Assembly: GCA_963735045.1 (NCBI GenBank)
Contig: CAVTIZ010000003.1
Coordinates: 124,001 to 188,000 of the forward strand
Source of the DNA: Salsipaludibacter sp963735045
Lineage (GTDB): Bacteria; Actinomycetota; Nitriliruptoria; Nitriliruptorales; Nitriliruptoraceae
Reading direction: 5' to 3'
Length of the DNA stretch: 64,000 nt
Made by a program: the position numbers and the translations under genes. Under the pieces are notes generated by a model. That model saw nothing but the letters and a program-made list of their open reading frames with translations, had not been told where the DNA came from and ran no database searches. Shown piece by piece: positions 44,971 to 53,545 of this stretch. How positions within the stretch are numbered: the first letter of the stretch is position 1; every line of letters starts with the position of its first letter.

Positions 44971-45774
44971 TCAGGCGCGCTCGCGAGCGGGACGGCGAGC
45001 GGCGAACCCGAGGGCTGCCAGGCCGAGCAGACCCAGGGCGACGGCCAGCAGGGTGTTGTCCCCGTCGACCAGTCCGGCGTCACCGGCGGGCACGCCGTCG
45101 GGGTCGCCGTGGAGCCCGTCGATGGTCTGCACCAGGACGTCGAAGCTGCCGCCGTCCAGGCTGCCGATCGCGTAGGCGATCGTGTTGACGCCCTCGGCCA
45201 GCGTCGTGCCCGGCAGCGCGACGACCTCGGTGTCGGTCCCGGCCGCGTTGATGGCCAGGTCGTAGTCACCCGCGGGGACGTCGGCGACGGCCTCGTCCGG
45301 GTTGGCGAGGCCCTCGATCAGGGCGTCACCGCCGGCCAGGATGTCGACCGCCGGGGCCGCCGCGGTGTGGCGCACCGTCACGCGGGCGTTGCCGGCTTCG
45401 ATGGTCGAGGTGTCGTTGACGAACAGCGAGACCGTCGGGTCACCGCCCTCGGTGAGGTGGGCGACCGCCGAGACGTTCACGCCCTCCTCGACCGTGGCGT
45501 CCGCGGACAGGATCGGGTCGCTGTTGTCCGCGGCGTCCGGTGCGGTCAGGTCGAAGGTGTAGTCCCCGGTGGGAAGCTCCAGCGGGTCGGTGACCGTGCC
45601 GGGCGCGAAGTCGTCCAGGGTCAACTCGTCGTTGACGTAGACGTCGACCGGGGTGTCCGGGATGCCGTGGACGACGGTGACGGTCCCCGTGGCGTCCTGG
45701 GCGGAGGCCGCCGTGGGGAGCAGCAGGAGAGCGGCGGCTGCGGCCGCTGTGGCGAACGTGGGCAGTGGGCGCAT
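44971..45774 (-). CDS. DUF4397 domain surface protein
   Basis: The 267-residue protein starts with a Sec signal (FATAAAAAALLLLPTAASA, cleavage near 26) and two DUF4397-like units: VTVVHGIPDTPVDVYVND and VTVRHTAAAPAVDILAGG, with the inter-strand PTGDYTFDLTAP and PAGDYDLAINAAG. The C-terminus is a membrane helix (LLAVALGLLGLAALGFAA) with RRPARERA, like a sortase substrate end but without an LPxTG motif; the residues before the helix are VDGDNT. It is therefore a membrane-anchored surface protein, perhaps served by the class F sortase through a degenerate signal. Ligand unknown. Confidence 0.85.
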   Translation of the reverse strand: MRPLPTFATAAAAAALLLLPTAASAQDATGTVTVVHGIPDTPVDVYVNDELTLDDFAPGTVTDPLELPTGDYTFDLTAPDAADNSDPILSADATVEEGVNVSAVAHLTEGGDPTVSLFVNDTSTIEAGNARVTVRHTAAAPAVDILAGGDALIEGLANPDEAVADVPAGDYDLAINAAGTDTEVVALPGTTLAEGVNTIAYAIGSLDGGSFDVLVQTIDGLHGDPDGVPAGDAGLVDGDNTLLAVALGLLGLAALGFAARRPARERA

Positions 45775-45900
45775 GTCGACTGGTCCTCGTGGTGGCGTTG
45801 CATGCCGGTCCTGGCATGTCACCCCCACTTGCCGTGGCGACCCCCATCTGGATGCAGTCGCAACCACTGTGTGCGTTCAGCGCGCGCTCAACGTCGGTCG

Positions 45901-47124
45901 TCAGTCCAGCTCGGGGGGCTCGACCCACTCCCCCTCGTCGCCCTCCGGACGGTGGTCGCCGGCGAGGTCGCGCAGACGCAGGGCACCCTCCTCGGGACCG
46001 ATCGCCAGCAGCCGGTCCCCGGCGCGCACCTCGCGCCGCGCCCGGGGGCGGTAGGTCCAGCGGCCCCCGCGGTCGATCGCCAACACCTCCATGCCCGTCT
46101 GGGTGTGGACACGCAGGCTCGCCAGGGTCGCGCCGTCCAGTTCCGAGCCCTCGGCGACGAAGGCGTCCGCGGTGATCTCGTCGGTCTCGCTCAGCGCCGC
46201 CGCGATGATCGGGTGGGGGGCCTCGTCGGTCTCGATGACCCTGGTCAGCGACTGGGCGGAGTCCACGATCCGTTCCGACGCCGCGGCCAGGTGCAACAGC
46301 CCGCGCAGCACCTCGGGGTCCTCCAGGCCCCCGGCCGCACGCAGCACCCAACCCTCCAGGCCGTGGAACAGGTCGTCGCTGGTGTCCTCGATCACGCTGA
46401 CCTCGGCGGCCAGCGAGCGGTCCCGCAGCAGGATCGCGGCGTAGGCCAGCCCGACGGCCACCTCCGACACGTTCTTGAGCTCCACGGCCAGGTCGACCGC
46501 GCGGTCCAGGTCGGTCAGGCGTCGTCGTTGGGGTGGCTCGGTCACCGACTTGCGCGGCGCCCCGGCGAGGTCGCGGACGAAGTCCATGCCCTCCTCGGGA
46601 CCCTGGAGGAACAACACGTCGCCGGGGCGCAGCACCTCCTCGGGCTCGGGGCCGTAGATCCACGCGACGTCGCGGCGGATGGCGATCAACCACATGCCGG
46701 TCCGCGCGGGCAGTTCGAGCTCGCGCAGGCTGCGCCCCTCCAGCCGGTTGCGGTCCCGGATCCGGATGCGTCCGGTGACCTCCTCGGCGTACTTGAGGTC
46801 GTCACGCAGTTCCGGCGGTACGCCGATGTCCTTGAGCTGCACCCGCGCGATGTCCTCGGCCGAGTCGGCGATGCCCTCGATGGACATGGCCAGGGACAGC
46901 ACCCCCGCCAGGGCGTCGGCGTCGGCCGGCGTGCGCGCGGCCAGCATGCACACCGTGCGCAACTCCACCAGCGAGTCGTCGATCTCGTCCTCGAGCCGCA
47001 GGACCTCGCGGGCCATCGAGTCGTCGCCGAAGAACACCGCCGCGTAGGCGAGGTCGACCATCAACTCGGCCGCGTCCTTGGCGTCGACGAGCAGTTCCTT
47101 GACCGTGCGTCGTTGTTGCATCAT
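45901..47124 (-). CDS. PhoU/TrkA-C domain protein (duplicated)
   Basis: The 407-residue soluble protein has two similar halves. Each half begins with a PhoU-like helical bundle (LVDLAYAAVFFGDDSMAREV; VGLAYAAILLRDRSLAAEV) and ends with a TrkA_C/RCK_C unit (TGMWLIAIRRDVAWIYGPEP then LRPGDVLFLQGPEE; TGMEVLAIDRGGRWTYRPRA then VRAGDRLLAIGPEE). TrkA_C domains bind small ligands and control ion channels. The gene starts on the stop of the MgtE-like gene as ATGA, so it is the natural soluble regulator of that transporter. Loss or gain of ligand binding cannot be judged here. Confidence 0.82.
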   Translation of the reverse strand: MMQQRRTVKELLVDAKDAAELMVDLAYAAVFFGDDSMAREVLRLEDEIDDSLVELRTVCMLAARTPADADALAGVLSLAMSIEGIADSAEDIARVQLKDIGVPPELRDDLKYAEEVTGRIRIRDRNRLEGRSLRELELPARTGMWLIAIRRDVAWIYGPEPEEVLRPGDVLFLQGPEEGMDFVRDLAGAPRKSVTEPPQRRRLTDLDRAVDLAVELKNVSEVAVGLAYAAILLRDRSLAAEVSVIEDTSDDLFHGLEGWVLRAAGGLEDPEVLRGLLHLAAASERIVDSAQSLTRVIETDEAPHPIIAAALSETDEITADAFVAEGSELDGATLASLRVHTQTGMEVLAIDRGGRWTYRPRARREVRAGDRLLAIGPEEGALRLRDLAGDHRPEGDEGEWVEPPELD

Positions 47125-48434
47125 CCAACTCCCGTGAGGCCGATGGCACCAACCAGGCACAGGATGCCGAACAGGTCCATCGATGCGGTGACGATCGGAA
47201 TGCCGTGGTTGTCCGGGTCGAGCCCGAACCGGAACGTGGCGACGGCGGCGGCGTAGGCCACGACGGCCAGCACCAACGTGGCGAGCAGCCCACCCAGGGC
47301 GGCCGTGGCGACCAGCGACGGGGCCGATGGAGGTGACAGCCCGGACAGCCGGGCGGCCAGCCATCCGACCGCCCCGACCCCGACGAAGGAGCCCAGTGCG
47401 AGCAGGAAGGTCAGCGAGATGTCCAGCCCGGCCAGCGCGGTCGGCCACGTCCGTGGTGCCAGCAGCCCGACATGGAGCTTGGACGCCAGCCGGGACGCCA
47501 GCATCCCCCCCAGCGAGCCGCACACGGCCACGAAGGGCGGGATCAGGACCAGCAGGGCCGGGTTGGACAACAGCGTGTCCACACGGGCGTCCATCACCAC
47601 GCCGGCCAGCACGTCCAGGGTCACGGCCGCCGTCAGCACCACCAGCGACTCGCGCACGATCCGTGCCACCATGCCGTCGCCGTCGCGCCACCCCACCACC
47701 CCGGCGGCGACGGCCAGTCCGATGCCCACGAGGCCGATGACCGTCGCGAGCCAGCTGACCTGGAGCAGCAGGGTCGCCAGCAGCAGCGCCGGCAACGTCA
47801 CGAGGTCGCCGGTGGCGGTGATGACCGGAGCGCCGACGTCGTCCATGGAGTAGCCCCGGACCCGCGACTGGCGGGCGATGACGACCGTCACCGCCAACAG
47901 CACGGTCGACGCCAGCAGCCCCCCGACGACCGAGATCGCCACCAGGTGTGGCAGCGACATCACGGGTCGGCCCAGCAGCACCGACACCGCCCACGCGATC
48001 ACGCCGGCCTCGGCCGCGGTCGACATCGTCAGCAGGGTCGCGGCGCGCACCTGTCGGCCGAGGAAGGAGTCCCTGGAGGTCTCGGCGCCCATCTCCCCGG
48101 TGAGGATCCCCGTCCCGAGCCGGGCGGCCAGGGCCCCGAAGATCGAGCCCCGCATCCCGATCGCGGCCGGGATCAGCACCAGCAGCCCCGGGTTGGCGGC
48201 CAGCGCGCCGTTCGCGCCACCGAGCACCGTGCCGGCGATCAGGGTCGCGACCAGCCCGATGCCCAGTGCGGCCGCCGAGGCCCGGATGGAGGTCGCCTCC
48301 TGGGCCCAGTAGTGCGCGATGCGGCTGGCCGGCAGTCCCAGCGCCCGCAGGACCGCGACCACGGGGTCGGGCAGTCGGGGTCGCAGGGACGCCGCGGCCC
48401 GGCCGACGCGACGGGAACGGCCGTGGTCGGCCAT
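47121..48434 (-). CDS. MgtE/SLC41-type magnesium transporter membrane protein
   Basis: The 437-residue protein is almost all membrane: it has two MgtE-type bundles of about five helices. Marks are SIRASAAALGIGLVATLIAG, NPGLLVLIPAAIGMRGSIFG and AARLGTGILTG in the first half and NPALLVLIPPFVAVCGSLGG with MLASRLASKLHVG in the second; NxGLxxxxPA is the pore signature of MgtE/SLC41. The cytosolic N and CBS domains of standard MgtE are absent. The downstream gene with doubled PhoU/TrkA_C domains may replace them as gate control. GGGAGG stands before the ATG at 48434. Confidence 0.87.
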   Translation of the reverse strand: MADHGRSRRVGRAAASLRPRLPDPVVAVLRALGLPASRIAHYWAQEATSIRASAAALGIGLVATLIAGTVLGGANGALAANPGLLVLIPAAIGMRGSIFGALAARLGTGILTGEMGAETSRDSFLGRQVRAATLLTMSTAAEAGVIAWAVSVLLGRPVMSLPHLVAISVVGGLLASTVLLAVTVVIARQSRVRGYSMDDVGAPVITATGDLVTLPALLLATLLLQVSWLATVIGLVGIGLAVAAGVVGWRDGDGMVARIVRESLVVLTAAVTLDVLAGVVMDARVDTLLSNPALLVLIPPFVAVCGSLGGMLASRLASKLHVGLLAPRTWPTALAGLDISLTFLLALGSFVGVGAVGWLAARLSGLSPPSAPSLVATAALGGLLATLVLAVVAYAAAVATFRFGLDPDNHGIPIVTASMDLFGILCLVGAIGLTGVG

Positions 48435-48525
48435 GGCACACCTCCCCGGACGCGGTCGCTGGCGGGCCGGGCGGAGCGCCCGACGCGGGCGCCACCCTAC
48501 GAGGCCCCACCCACCGGTGACGACG

Positions 48526-48531
48526 TACCCT
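48526..48531 (+). promoter_or_regulatory. -10 box for a leaderless acyl-CoA dehydrogenase transcript
   Basis: TACCCT lies 6 nt before the ATG at 48538 with no Shine-Dalgarno site near, the same design as at 24886 and 3223. Confidence 0.45.
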
Positions 48532-48537
48532 GTCCCC

Positions 48538-50322
48538 ATGACTGACTACTCACCGCCGCTCCGTGACATCCGCTTCGTGCTCGACCACGTGGTCGACCTC
48601 GACGTCCTGCTGGACCAGCCGGCCTTCGACCACGTCGACGCCGACCTGGTCGGTGGGCTGCTGGCCGAGGGAGGGCGCTTCACGGCCGAGGCGTTGGCCC
48701 CGGCCAACCGCGACGGTGACACCATCGGCGCCACCTTCGCCGACGGCCGGGTGACGACCCCGGAGAGCTTCCACACGGCGTGGAAGAACTACGTCGCGGC
48801 GGGGTGGGGCGCGCTGCAGCACCCGGTGGAGTTCGGTGGCGGCGGGTTCCCGCTGGTGGTCGCCAACGCCTTCAAGGAGATGATGACGTCGGCGAACCTG
48901 TCGTTCGCCCTCAACCCGTTGCTGACCACGGGTGCGGTCTACGCCATGCTCCACCACGCCGACGAGGACCTGCAGCAGACGTTCATCCCACGGATGGTGT
49001 CGGGGGAGTGGTCCGGGACCATGAACCTGACCGAGCCACAGGCGGGGTCCGACGTCGGGGCCCTGACCACCCGCGCCGAGCCGGCCGAGGACGGCACCTA
49101 CCGGATCACCGGCCAGAAGATCTACATCACCTGGGGTGAGCACGACCTCACCGACCAGATCGTGCACCTCGTCCTGGCCCGCCTGCCGGACGCCCCGGCG
49201 GGCACCAGGGGGATCTCGCTGTTCGTCGTGCCCACGTTCCTGCTGGATGCCGACGGCGAGCCGGCGGAGCGCAACGACGTCAGTTGCCTGTCGATCGAGC
49301 ACAAGGTCGGCATCCATGGCTCGCCGACCTGCGTCATGGCCTACGGCGAGGAGGGCGACGGCGCCGTCGGCTGGTTGGTCGGCGCCGAGAACGACGGCAT
49401 GCGGGCCATGTTCACCATGATGAACGACGCCCGGCTGGGCGTCGGGCAACAGGGCCTGGCCATGGCCGAGCGGGCCTACCAACAGGCCCTGGCCTTCGCC
49501 ACCGAGCGCCACCAGGGGACGGCGCTGGGGGCCGACCCCGGCACGTCGTCGCCCATCATCGACCACGCCGACGTCCGCCGGATGCTGGTGGGCATGAAGG
49601 CCCGGATCGAGGGCATGCGTGCCCTGACCATGGCCAACGCCATCGCCATCGACTTCGCACACGTGCTCGACGGCGACGCCGCCGCGCACTGGCAGATGGT
49701 CGCCGACCTGTACACGCCCCTGTCCAAGGCGTGGTGCACCGACGTCGGTGTGGAGCTCACGTCCACCGCCATCCAGGTCCACGGCGGCATGGGCTACGTC
49801 GAGGAGACCGGTGTCGCGCAGCACTGGCGGGACGCCCGCATCGCACCCATCTACGAGGGCACCAACGGCATCCAGGCCCTGGACCTGGTGGGACGCAAGC
49901 TGGGGCTGGACGGGGGGGCGTTCGTCCCGGCCCACCTCGAGGAGCTGCGCGCCGAGCTGGACGACGACCGCGACGAGCTGGCCTCGACCGTCGCCGGGGT
50001 CGCCGACGGGCTGGACGTGCTGGTGGAGACCACCGACTGGCTGCTGGCACACCGTGGCGACCTGCAGGACGTGTTCGCCGGGGCCACGCCCTACCTGCGC
50101 CTGTTCGCCACGGTCGTGGCCGGGGTGCTGCTGGTGCGCGGCGCACGCGCCGCCCTGGACGCCGTCGAGGAGGACCGGGACGTGGCCTTCCACCGTGCCA
50201 AGCTGGTCACCGCGCGCTTCTTCGCCGAACAGGTCGTCCCCGAGGTGCACGCCCTGGCGCCACGGGTCACCGCGACCGCGCGGGACCTGTTCGCCCTGGA
50301 CGCCGACCAGCTGGCCGGGTGA
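48538..50322 (+). CDS. Long-type acyl-CoA dehydrogenase (FadE5-like)
   Basis: The 594-residue protein is longer than the usual ~380-residue form because of an N-terminal domain and a C-terminal helical domain. Signatures: MNLTEPQAGSDVGALTTRA, ITGQKIYITWGEHDL, IHGSPTCVMAYG, VHGGMGYVEETGVAQHWRDA and IAPIYEGTNGIQALDLVGRK, where Glu of YEGT is the catalytic base. This architecture matches mycobacterial FadE5 with broad chain-length range. Transcript is probably leaderless. It is divergent from the MgtE-like gene. Confidence 0.93.
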   Translation: MTDYSPPLRDIRFVLDHVVDLDVLLDQPAFDHVDADLVGGLLAEGGRFTAEALAPANRDGDTIGATFADGRVTTPESFHTAWKNYVAAGWGALQHPVEFGGGGFPLVVANAFKEMMTSANLSFALNPLLTTGAVYAMLHHADEDLQQTFIPRMVSGEWSGTMNLTEPQAGSDVGALTTRAEPAEDGTYRITGQKIYITWGEHDLTDQIVHLVLARLPDAPAGTRGISLFVVPTFLLDADGEPAERNDVSCLSIEHKVGIHGSPTCVMAYGEEGDGAVGWLVGAENDGMRAMFTMMNDARLGVGQQGLAMAERAYQQALAFATERHQGTALGADPGTSSPIIDHADVRRMLVGMKARIEGMRALTMANAIAIDFAHVLDGDAAAHWQMVADLYTPLSKAWCTDVGVELTSTAIQVHGGMGYVEETGVAQHWRDARIAPIYEGTNGIQALDLVGRKLGLDGGAFVPAHLEELRAELDDDRDELASTVAGVADGLDVLVETTDWLLAHRGDLQDVFAGATPYLRLFATVVAGVLLVRGARAALDAVEEDRDVAFHRAKLVTARFFAEQVVPEVHALAPRVTATARDLFALDADQLAG

Positions 50323-50367
50323 CCTCCTCGGCCGTCGCCGTCCCTCGCCGTACGGTCCTCGTGCCGT

Positions 50368-51855
50368 GTGTCGTCCACCTCGATCGGGACCACGTCCGTG
50401 TCCGAAAGTGATGTCTTCCGCTCCGTGCGGCGCCCCGAGCGGCGCCGCATGCACCTGGCGGTGCGGATCGGCCGGTGGGTCCTCGTGCTCGTGGTCCTGG
50501 CGGTCTTCGCCGTCGCGGGGTGGCTGCTGTGGCGTGCGTCCAACACCCTGGAGCCGCTCGAACTCCAGACCTTCGTCCTCAACGAGACCGATCCCGACGC
50601 GCTGACCGACCAGGTCTCCGGCACCTCGACCACGGCCGTGGTCGGCGTGGACCGGCGCCAGGCACCCCCCGACGACATCGCCGACAGCACCGCCGACCCG
50701 CGCGGGACGGCCGTCACCCCGGCCGTGCAGCTGGTCGTGACCACGCCGGATCGCTCCGACACGACCATCGTGACCTTCCCCGCCGACCTCGCGGTGGACC
50801 CGCCGGGCGTGGTCGGGCAGGTCCGGCTCGATCGCGTCCAGGCCCTGGGCGGCCCCGACCTCCTGCTGGCCACCCTCCAGGACCTCACCGGCATGCCGAT
50901 CGACCACTACGTCGAGGTCGACCTCGAGGGCGTGGCGCCGCTGGTCGACGCGGTCGGCGGCGTCGAGGTGTGCCTGGACCAGGTCGCGCTGGGCGACGAA
51001 CCCGTGGACAGCCCCACGCCGAGCGCCACCCCGACGCCCACGCCCGCTCCCGGGGCCAGCCCGTCGGCGGCCCCGGCGCCGGCCACCGACCTGCCGGGCT
51101 GCCAGGTGCTGGACGGCGCGGCCGCGGCCGGCTTCCTGTCGTCGCGCAGTGACGCCGGGCTGGAGGTCAGCCAGCAGCGACGCCGGTTGGCGGAGCAGCA
51201 CGCCCTGCTGGCCGAGGTCCTGGACCGCATGACCCAGGCCCGGACCGTGGCCAACCCGGTCCGCACCGATGCGATCCTCGAAGCACTCCCGGAGGCGGTC
51301 GCCACCGACATCGAGCTCGGCCTGCCGGGCCAGGTCCGCGTGGCCGGCGAGGTCGCCGACTTCGACCCGGCGTCGCTGGTCGTGCGGGTCGTGCCGACCC
51401 AGCGCCTGCCCGGCGAGACGCTCCAGCAGATCCAGCCCGAGCAGGCCGAGGCGCTGTTCTCGGCGGTCCGCTCCGGTGACGACCTCGCCGAGGTGGGGAC
51501 GTCGACCACTCGCGAGATCGGTCCTGCCGACGTGTCGATCGTGGTGGTCAACGGTGTGGGGATCGAGGGGCTGGCCGGTCGGGTGTCGTCGTTCCTCGAC
51601 CAACGCGACTTCGTCGTCGGGGGCGCGGTCAACCCCAGTGACCTCGACCCGCGGGACGACTGGGACCGGGAGCAGGTGGTGACCACGCTGCGGTTCCGTG
51701 AGGGTGACGAGGACCTGGTCGCGATCCTGACCGAGGCACTGGGGGACCTGCCGCTGGAACTCCAGCCCGTCGACCAGCTGCCGCCGATGCCACGCGACAT
51801 CACCGTGGAGGAGCCCACCGTGCTGCTCGAGGTCGGCAGTGGGTGGGACCAGTGA
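50368..51855 (+). CDS. LytR-CpsA-Psr family protein with LytR_C domain
   Basis: The product has a basic N-terminus, one membrane helix (WVLVLVVLAVFAVAGWLLW), and an LCP domain: VVGVDRRQAPPDD, TPDRSDTTIVTFPADLAV and MPIDHYVEVDLEGVAPLVDAV, VGGVEVCLDQVAL. A Thr/Pro/Ala linker interrupts the domain. The Arg-rich QQRRRLAEQHALL helix binds the polyprenyl pyrophosphate in the family. The C-terminal LytR_C domain is near IVVVNGVGIEGLAGRVSSFL. It transfers polymers such as arabinogalactan-like chains to peptidoglycan. Start: GTG 50368, or GTG 50398 (VSESDVF), equally plausible. Stop overlaps the next start. Confidence 0.85.
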   Translation: MSSTSIGTTSVSESDVFRSVRRPERRRMHLAVRIGRWVLVLVVLAVFAVAGWLLWRASNTLEPLELQTFVLNETDPDALTDQVSGTSTTAVVGVDRRQAPPDDIADSTADPRGTAVTPAVQLVVTTPDRSDTTIVTFPADLAVDPPGVVGQVRLDRVQALGGPDLLLATLQDLTGMPIDHYVEVDLEGVAPLVDAVGGVEVCLDQVALGDEPVDSPTPSATPTPTPAPGASPSAAPAPATDLPGCQVLDGAAAAGFLSSRSDAGLEVSQQRRRLAEQHALLAEVLDRMTQARTVANPVRTDAILEALPEAVATDIELGLPGQVRVAGEVADFDPASLVVRVVPTQRLPGETLQQIQPEQAEALFSAVRSGDDLAEVGTSTTREIGPADVSIVVVNGVGIEGLAGRVSSFLDQRDFVVGGAVNPSDLDPRDDWDREQVVTTLRFREGDEDLVAILTEALGDLPLELQPVDQLPPMPRDITVEEPTVLLEVGSGWDQ

Positions 51856-52442
51856 GCGACCATCGCCACCTGGTCGACGTGGTCGTTGACGTCGACGACG
51901 ACGACCTCGCGGCCGCACTGGCCGACGCCTTCGCGCCCCACCGGGTCCACCGCGTCACGGAGGTCGTCGGACCGGGTGCCACGGCCACGCTGGCCGACCA
52001 CGCCGCGACCGTGGTGGTGTGTGCCCCGGCCGGCCCGGAACCGGGCGACGGCGAGACCGGCCGGATCGCGTTGCGGGCGCGGGACTGGGCGATCGCCGCC
52101 GGGGTGGTGGGCGCCCGCCTCGTCCTGGTGTCCAGTGACGAGGTGTTCACCACGGGCACCGCGGACGACGCAGCGCCCGACGAGTTCTCCTGTCCGGACC
52201 GTCGCGATGCCGTGGGACGGGCGCGACGTGCGGCCGAGGCCGAGGTCGCCGGTGCGGGGACGGCCGGGGTCGTCGTGCGCGCCACCGTGGCCGCCGACCC
52301 GGTCGAGCTGGCCGCCACCGTGCACTGGGCGGTGACCGCAGCCGGTCCCGGGCCGTGGCACCACCCCGATCCCGACGGCCGGCTCGACGACCGCCACACC
52401 CGGGCGGTCCGGGCCGCCGCGCACCCGCGGGAACCGGCATGA
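51852..52442 (+). CDS. Short RmlD-like NAD(P)-binding protein
   Basis: The 196-residue protein has a Rossmann-type series (VVVCAPAGPEP, RIALRARDWAIAAGVVGARL, LVSSDEVFTTG, GVVVRATVAA), close to dTDP-4-dehydrorhamnose reductase where the loop would be SSDYVFDG. At the Tyr-x-x-x-Lys place no clear motif is seen, and the protein is about 90 residues shorter than RmlD. It may be a degenerate or new short member. It sits in a tight overlapping operon between LCP and a sugar nucleotidyltransferase, the place where mycobacteria have rmlD. Its start overlaps the LCP stop (GTGA). Confidence 0.6.
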   Translation: MSDHRHLVDVVVDVDDDDLAAALADAFAPHRVHRVTEVVGPGATATLADHAATVVVCAPAGPEPGDGETGRIALRARDWAIAAGVVGARLVLVSSDEVFTTGTADDAAPDEFSCPDRRDAVGRARRAAEAEVAGAGTAGVVVRATVAADPVELAATVHWAVTAAGPGPWHHPDPDGRLDDRHTRAVRAAAHPREPA

Positions 52443-53545
52443 TCGTGCGTGACGCCATGGTGGTGGCGGGCGGCCGGGGAACCCGACTGCAACCCCTGAC
52501 GGACCACACGCCCAAGCCGTTGCTGCCACTGGGCGGGGCCCCGTTCCTGCTCGGCGTGGTCGACCGGCTGGCCGCGGTCGGGGTCCAGCGCGTCTTCCTG
52601 GTCGTGGGAGCCGACACCGCCCCCTTCGACGTGCTGGTCGAGCCCGCCCGGGCGCTGGGGGTGGGGATCGTCGCCGTCCCCGAGCCCGAGCCCCTCGACA
52701 CCGCGGGCGGGGTCCGGGCGGCCATCGACGACGTCGACGGTCCGGTGTTCGTGCTCAACGGCGACGTGCTGACCGACATCGACCTGGTGGCCATGGCGGC
52801 ACGTCACGAACAGCGCCACGCCGACGCCACGATCAGCCTGACCCTGGTCGAGGACACGGCGTCCTACGGGGTCTGCGTGCGCGCCGGGACGAGGATCGTG
52901 GACTTCGTCGAGAAGCCCGACCCCGGAACCCTGCCCGACCAGCACGGCGTCAACGCCGGGACCTACCTGCTGGAGCCGGACGTGCTGGACCGCTTCCCGC
53001 AGGGTCGGTTGTCGTTCGAGCGCACGGTGTTCCCCGGCATCCTCGCCGACGGCGGACACGTCGAGGGCTTCGCCTGGGACGGCGTGTGGGCCGACCTCGG
53101 GACGCCGGCCCGCTATCGACGGGGGCATCGCCTGGTCCTGGACGGTGAACTGGCGTGGCCGGCCGTGGCCGCGATCCCCGACCGTGGGGGCGGCGTGCGT
53201 GTCGCCGAGGGCGCCCGAGTGGACCCCGCTGCCCGCCTGGTGGGCCCCTGCATGGTGGCCGACGGTGCCGAGGTGGATGCCGACGCGGTGGTGGGCCCCC
53301 ACGCCACGGTCGGCCCCGACGCGCGGGTGGGGGCCGGGGCGCGGGTGGTCGACACGGTGCTTCGCCACGGGGCCACCATCGGTGCCGGGATCGCCGCCGA
53401 CGGACTGCTGGCCGGGTGCCGGTCGGTGGTGGAGGCTGGTGCGACGCTGGGCCGTGGTGTGGTCCTTGGCGACGACGTCGTGGTCACCGCGGGCACGGTG
53501 CTCGACGACGACGAGCGTCGTGGCCACCGGTCGGAGCCCGCGTGA
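52439..53545 (+). CDS. Sugar nucleotidyltransferase (mannose-1-phosphate guanylyltransferase type)
   Basis: The 368-residue enzyme has the pyrophosphorylase signature VVAGGRGTRLQPLTDHTPKP with the catalytic Lys and VLNGDVLTDIDLVAM (metal-binding Asp). EKPDPGTL and NAGTYLLEPDVLD mark the sugar site. The C-terminal part is a left-handed beta-helix with hexapeptide-like turns (GPCMVADGAEVDADAVVGPH and ATVGPDARVGAGARVV). It makes GDP-mannose or a related NDP-sugar, like ManC/Rv3264c of the mycobacterial locus. Start overlaps the previous stop as ATGA. Confidence 0.88.
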   Translation: MIVRDAMVVAGGRGTRLQPLTDHTPKPLLPLGGAPFLLGVVDRLAAVGVQRVFLVVGADTAPFDVLVEPARALGVGIVAVPEPEPLDTAGGVRAAIDDVDGPVFVLNGDVLTDIDLVAMAARHEQRHADATISLTLVEDTASYGVCVRAGTRIVDFVEKPDPGTLPDQHGVNAGTYLLEPDVLDRFPQGRLSFERTVFPGILADGGHVEGFAWDGVWADLGTPARYRRGHRLVLDGELAWPAVAAIPDRGGGVRVAEGARVDPAARLVGPCMVADGAEVDADAVVGPHATVGPDARVGAGARVVDTVLRHGATIGAGIAADGLLAGCRSVVEAGATLGRGVVLGDDVVVTAGTVLDDDERRGHRSEPA

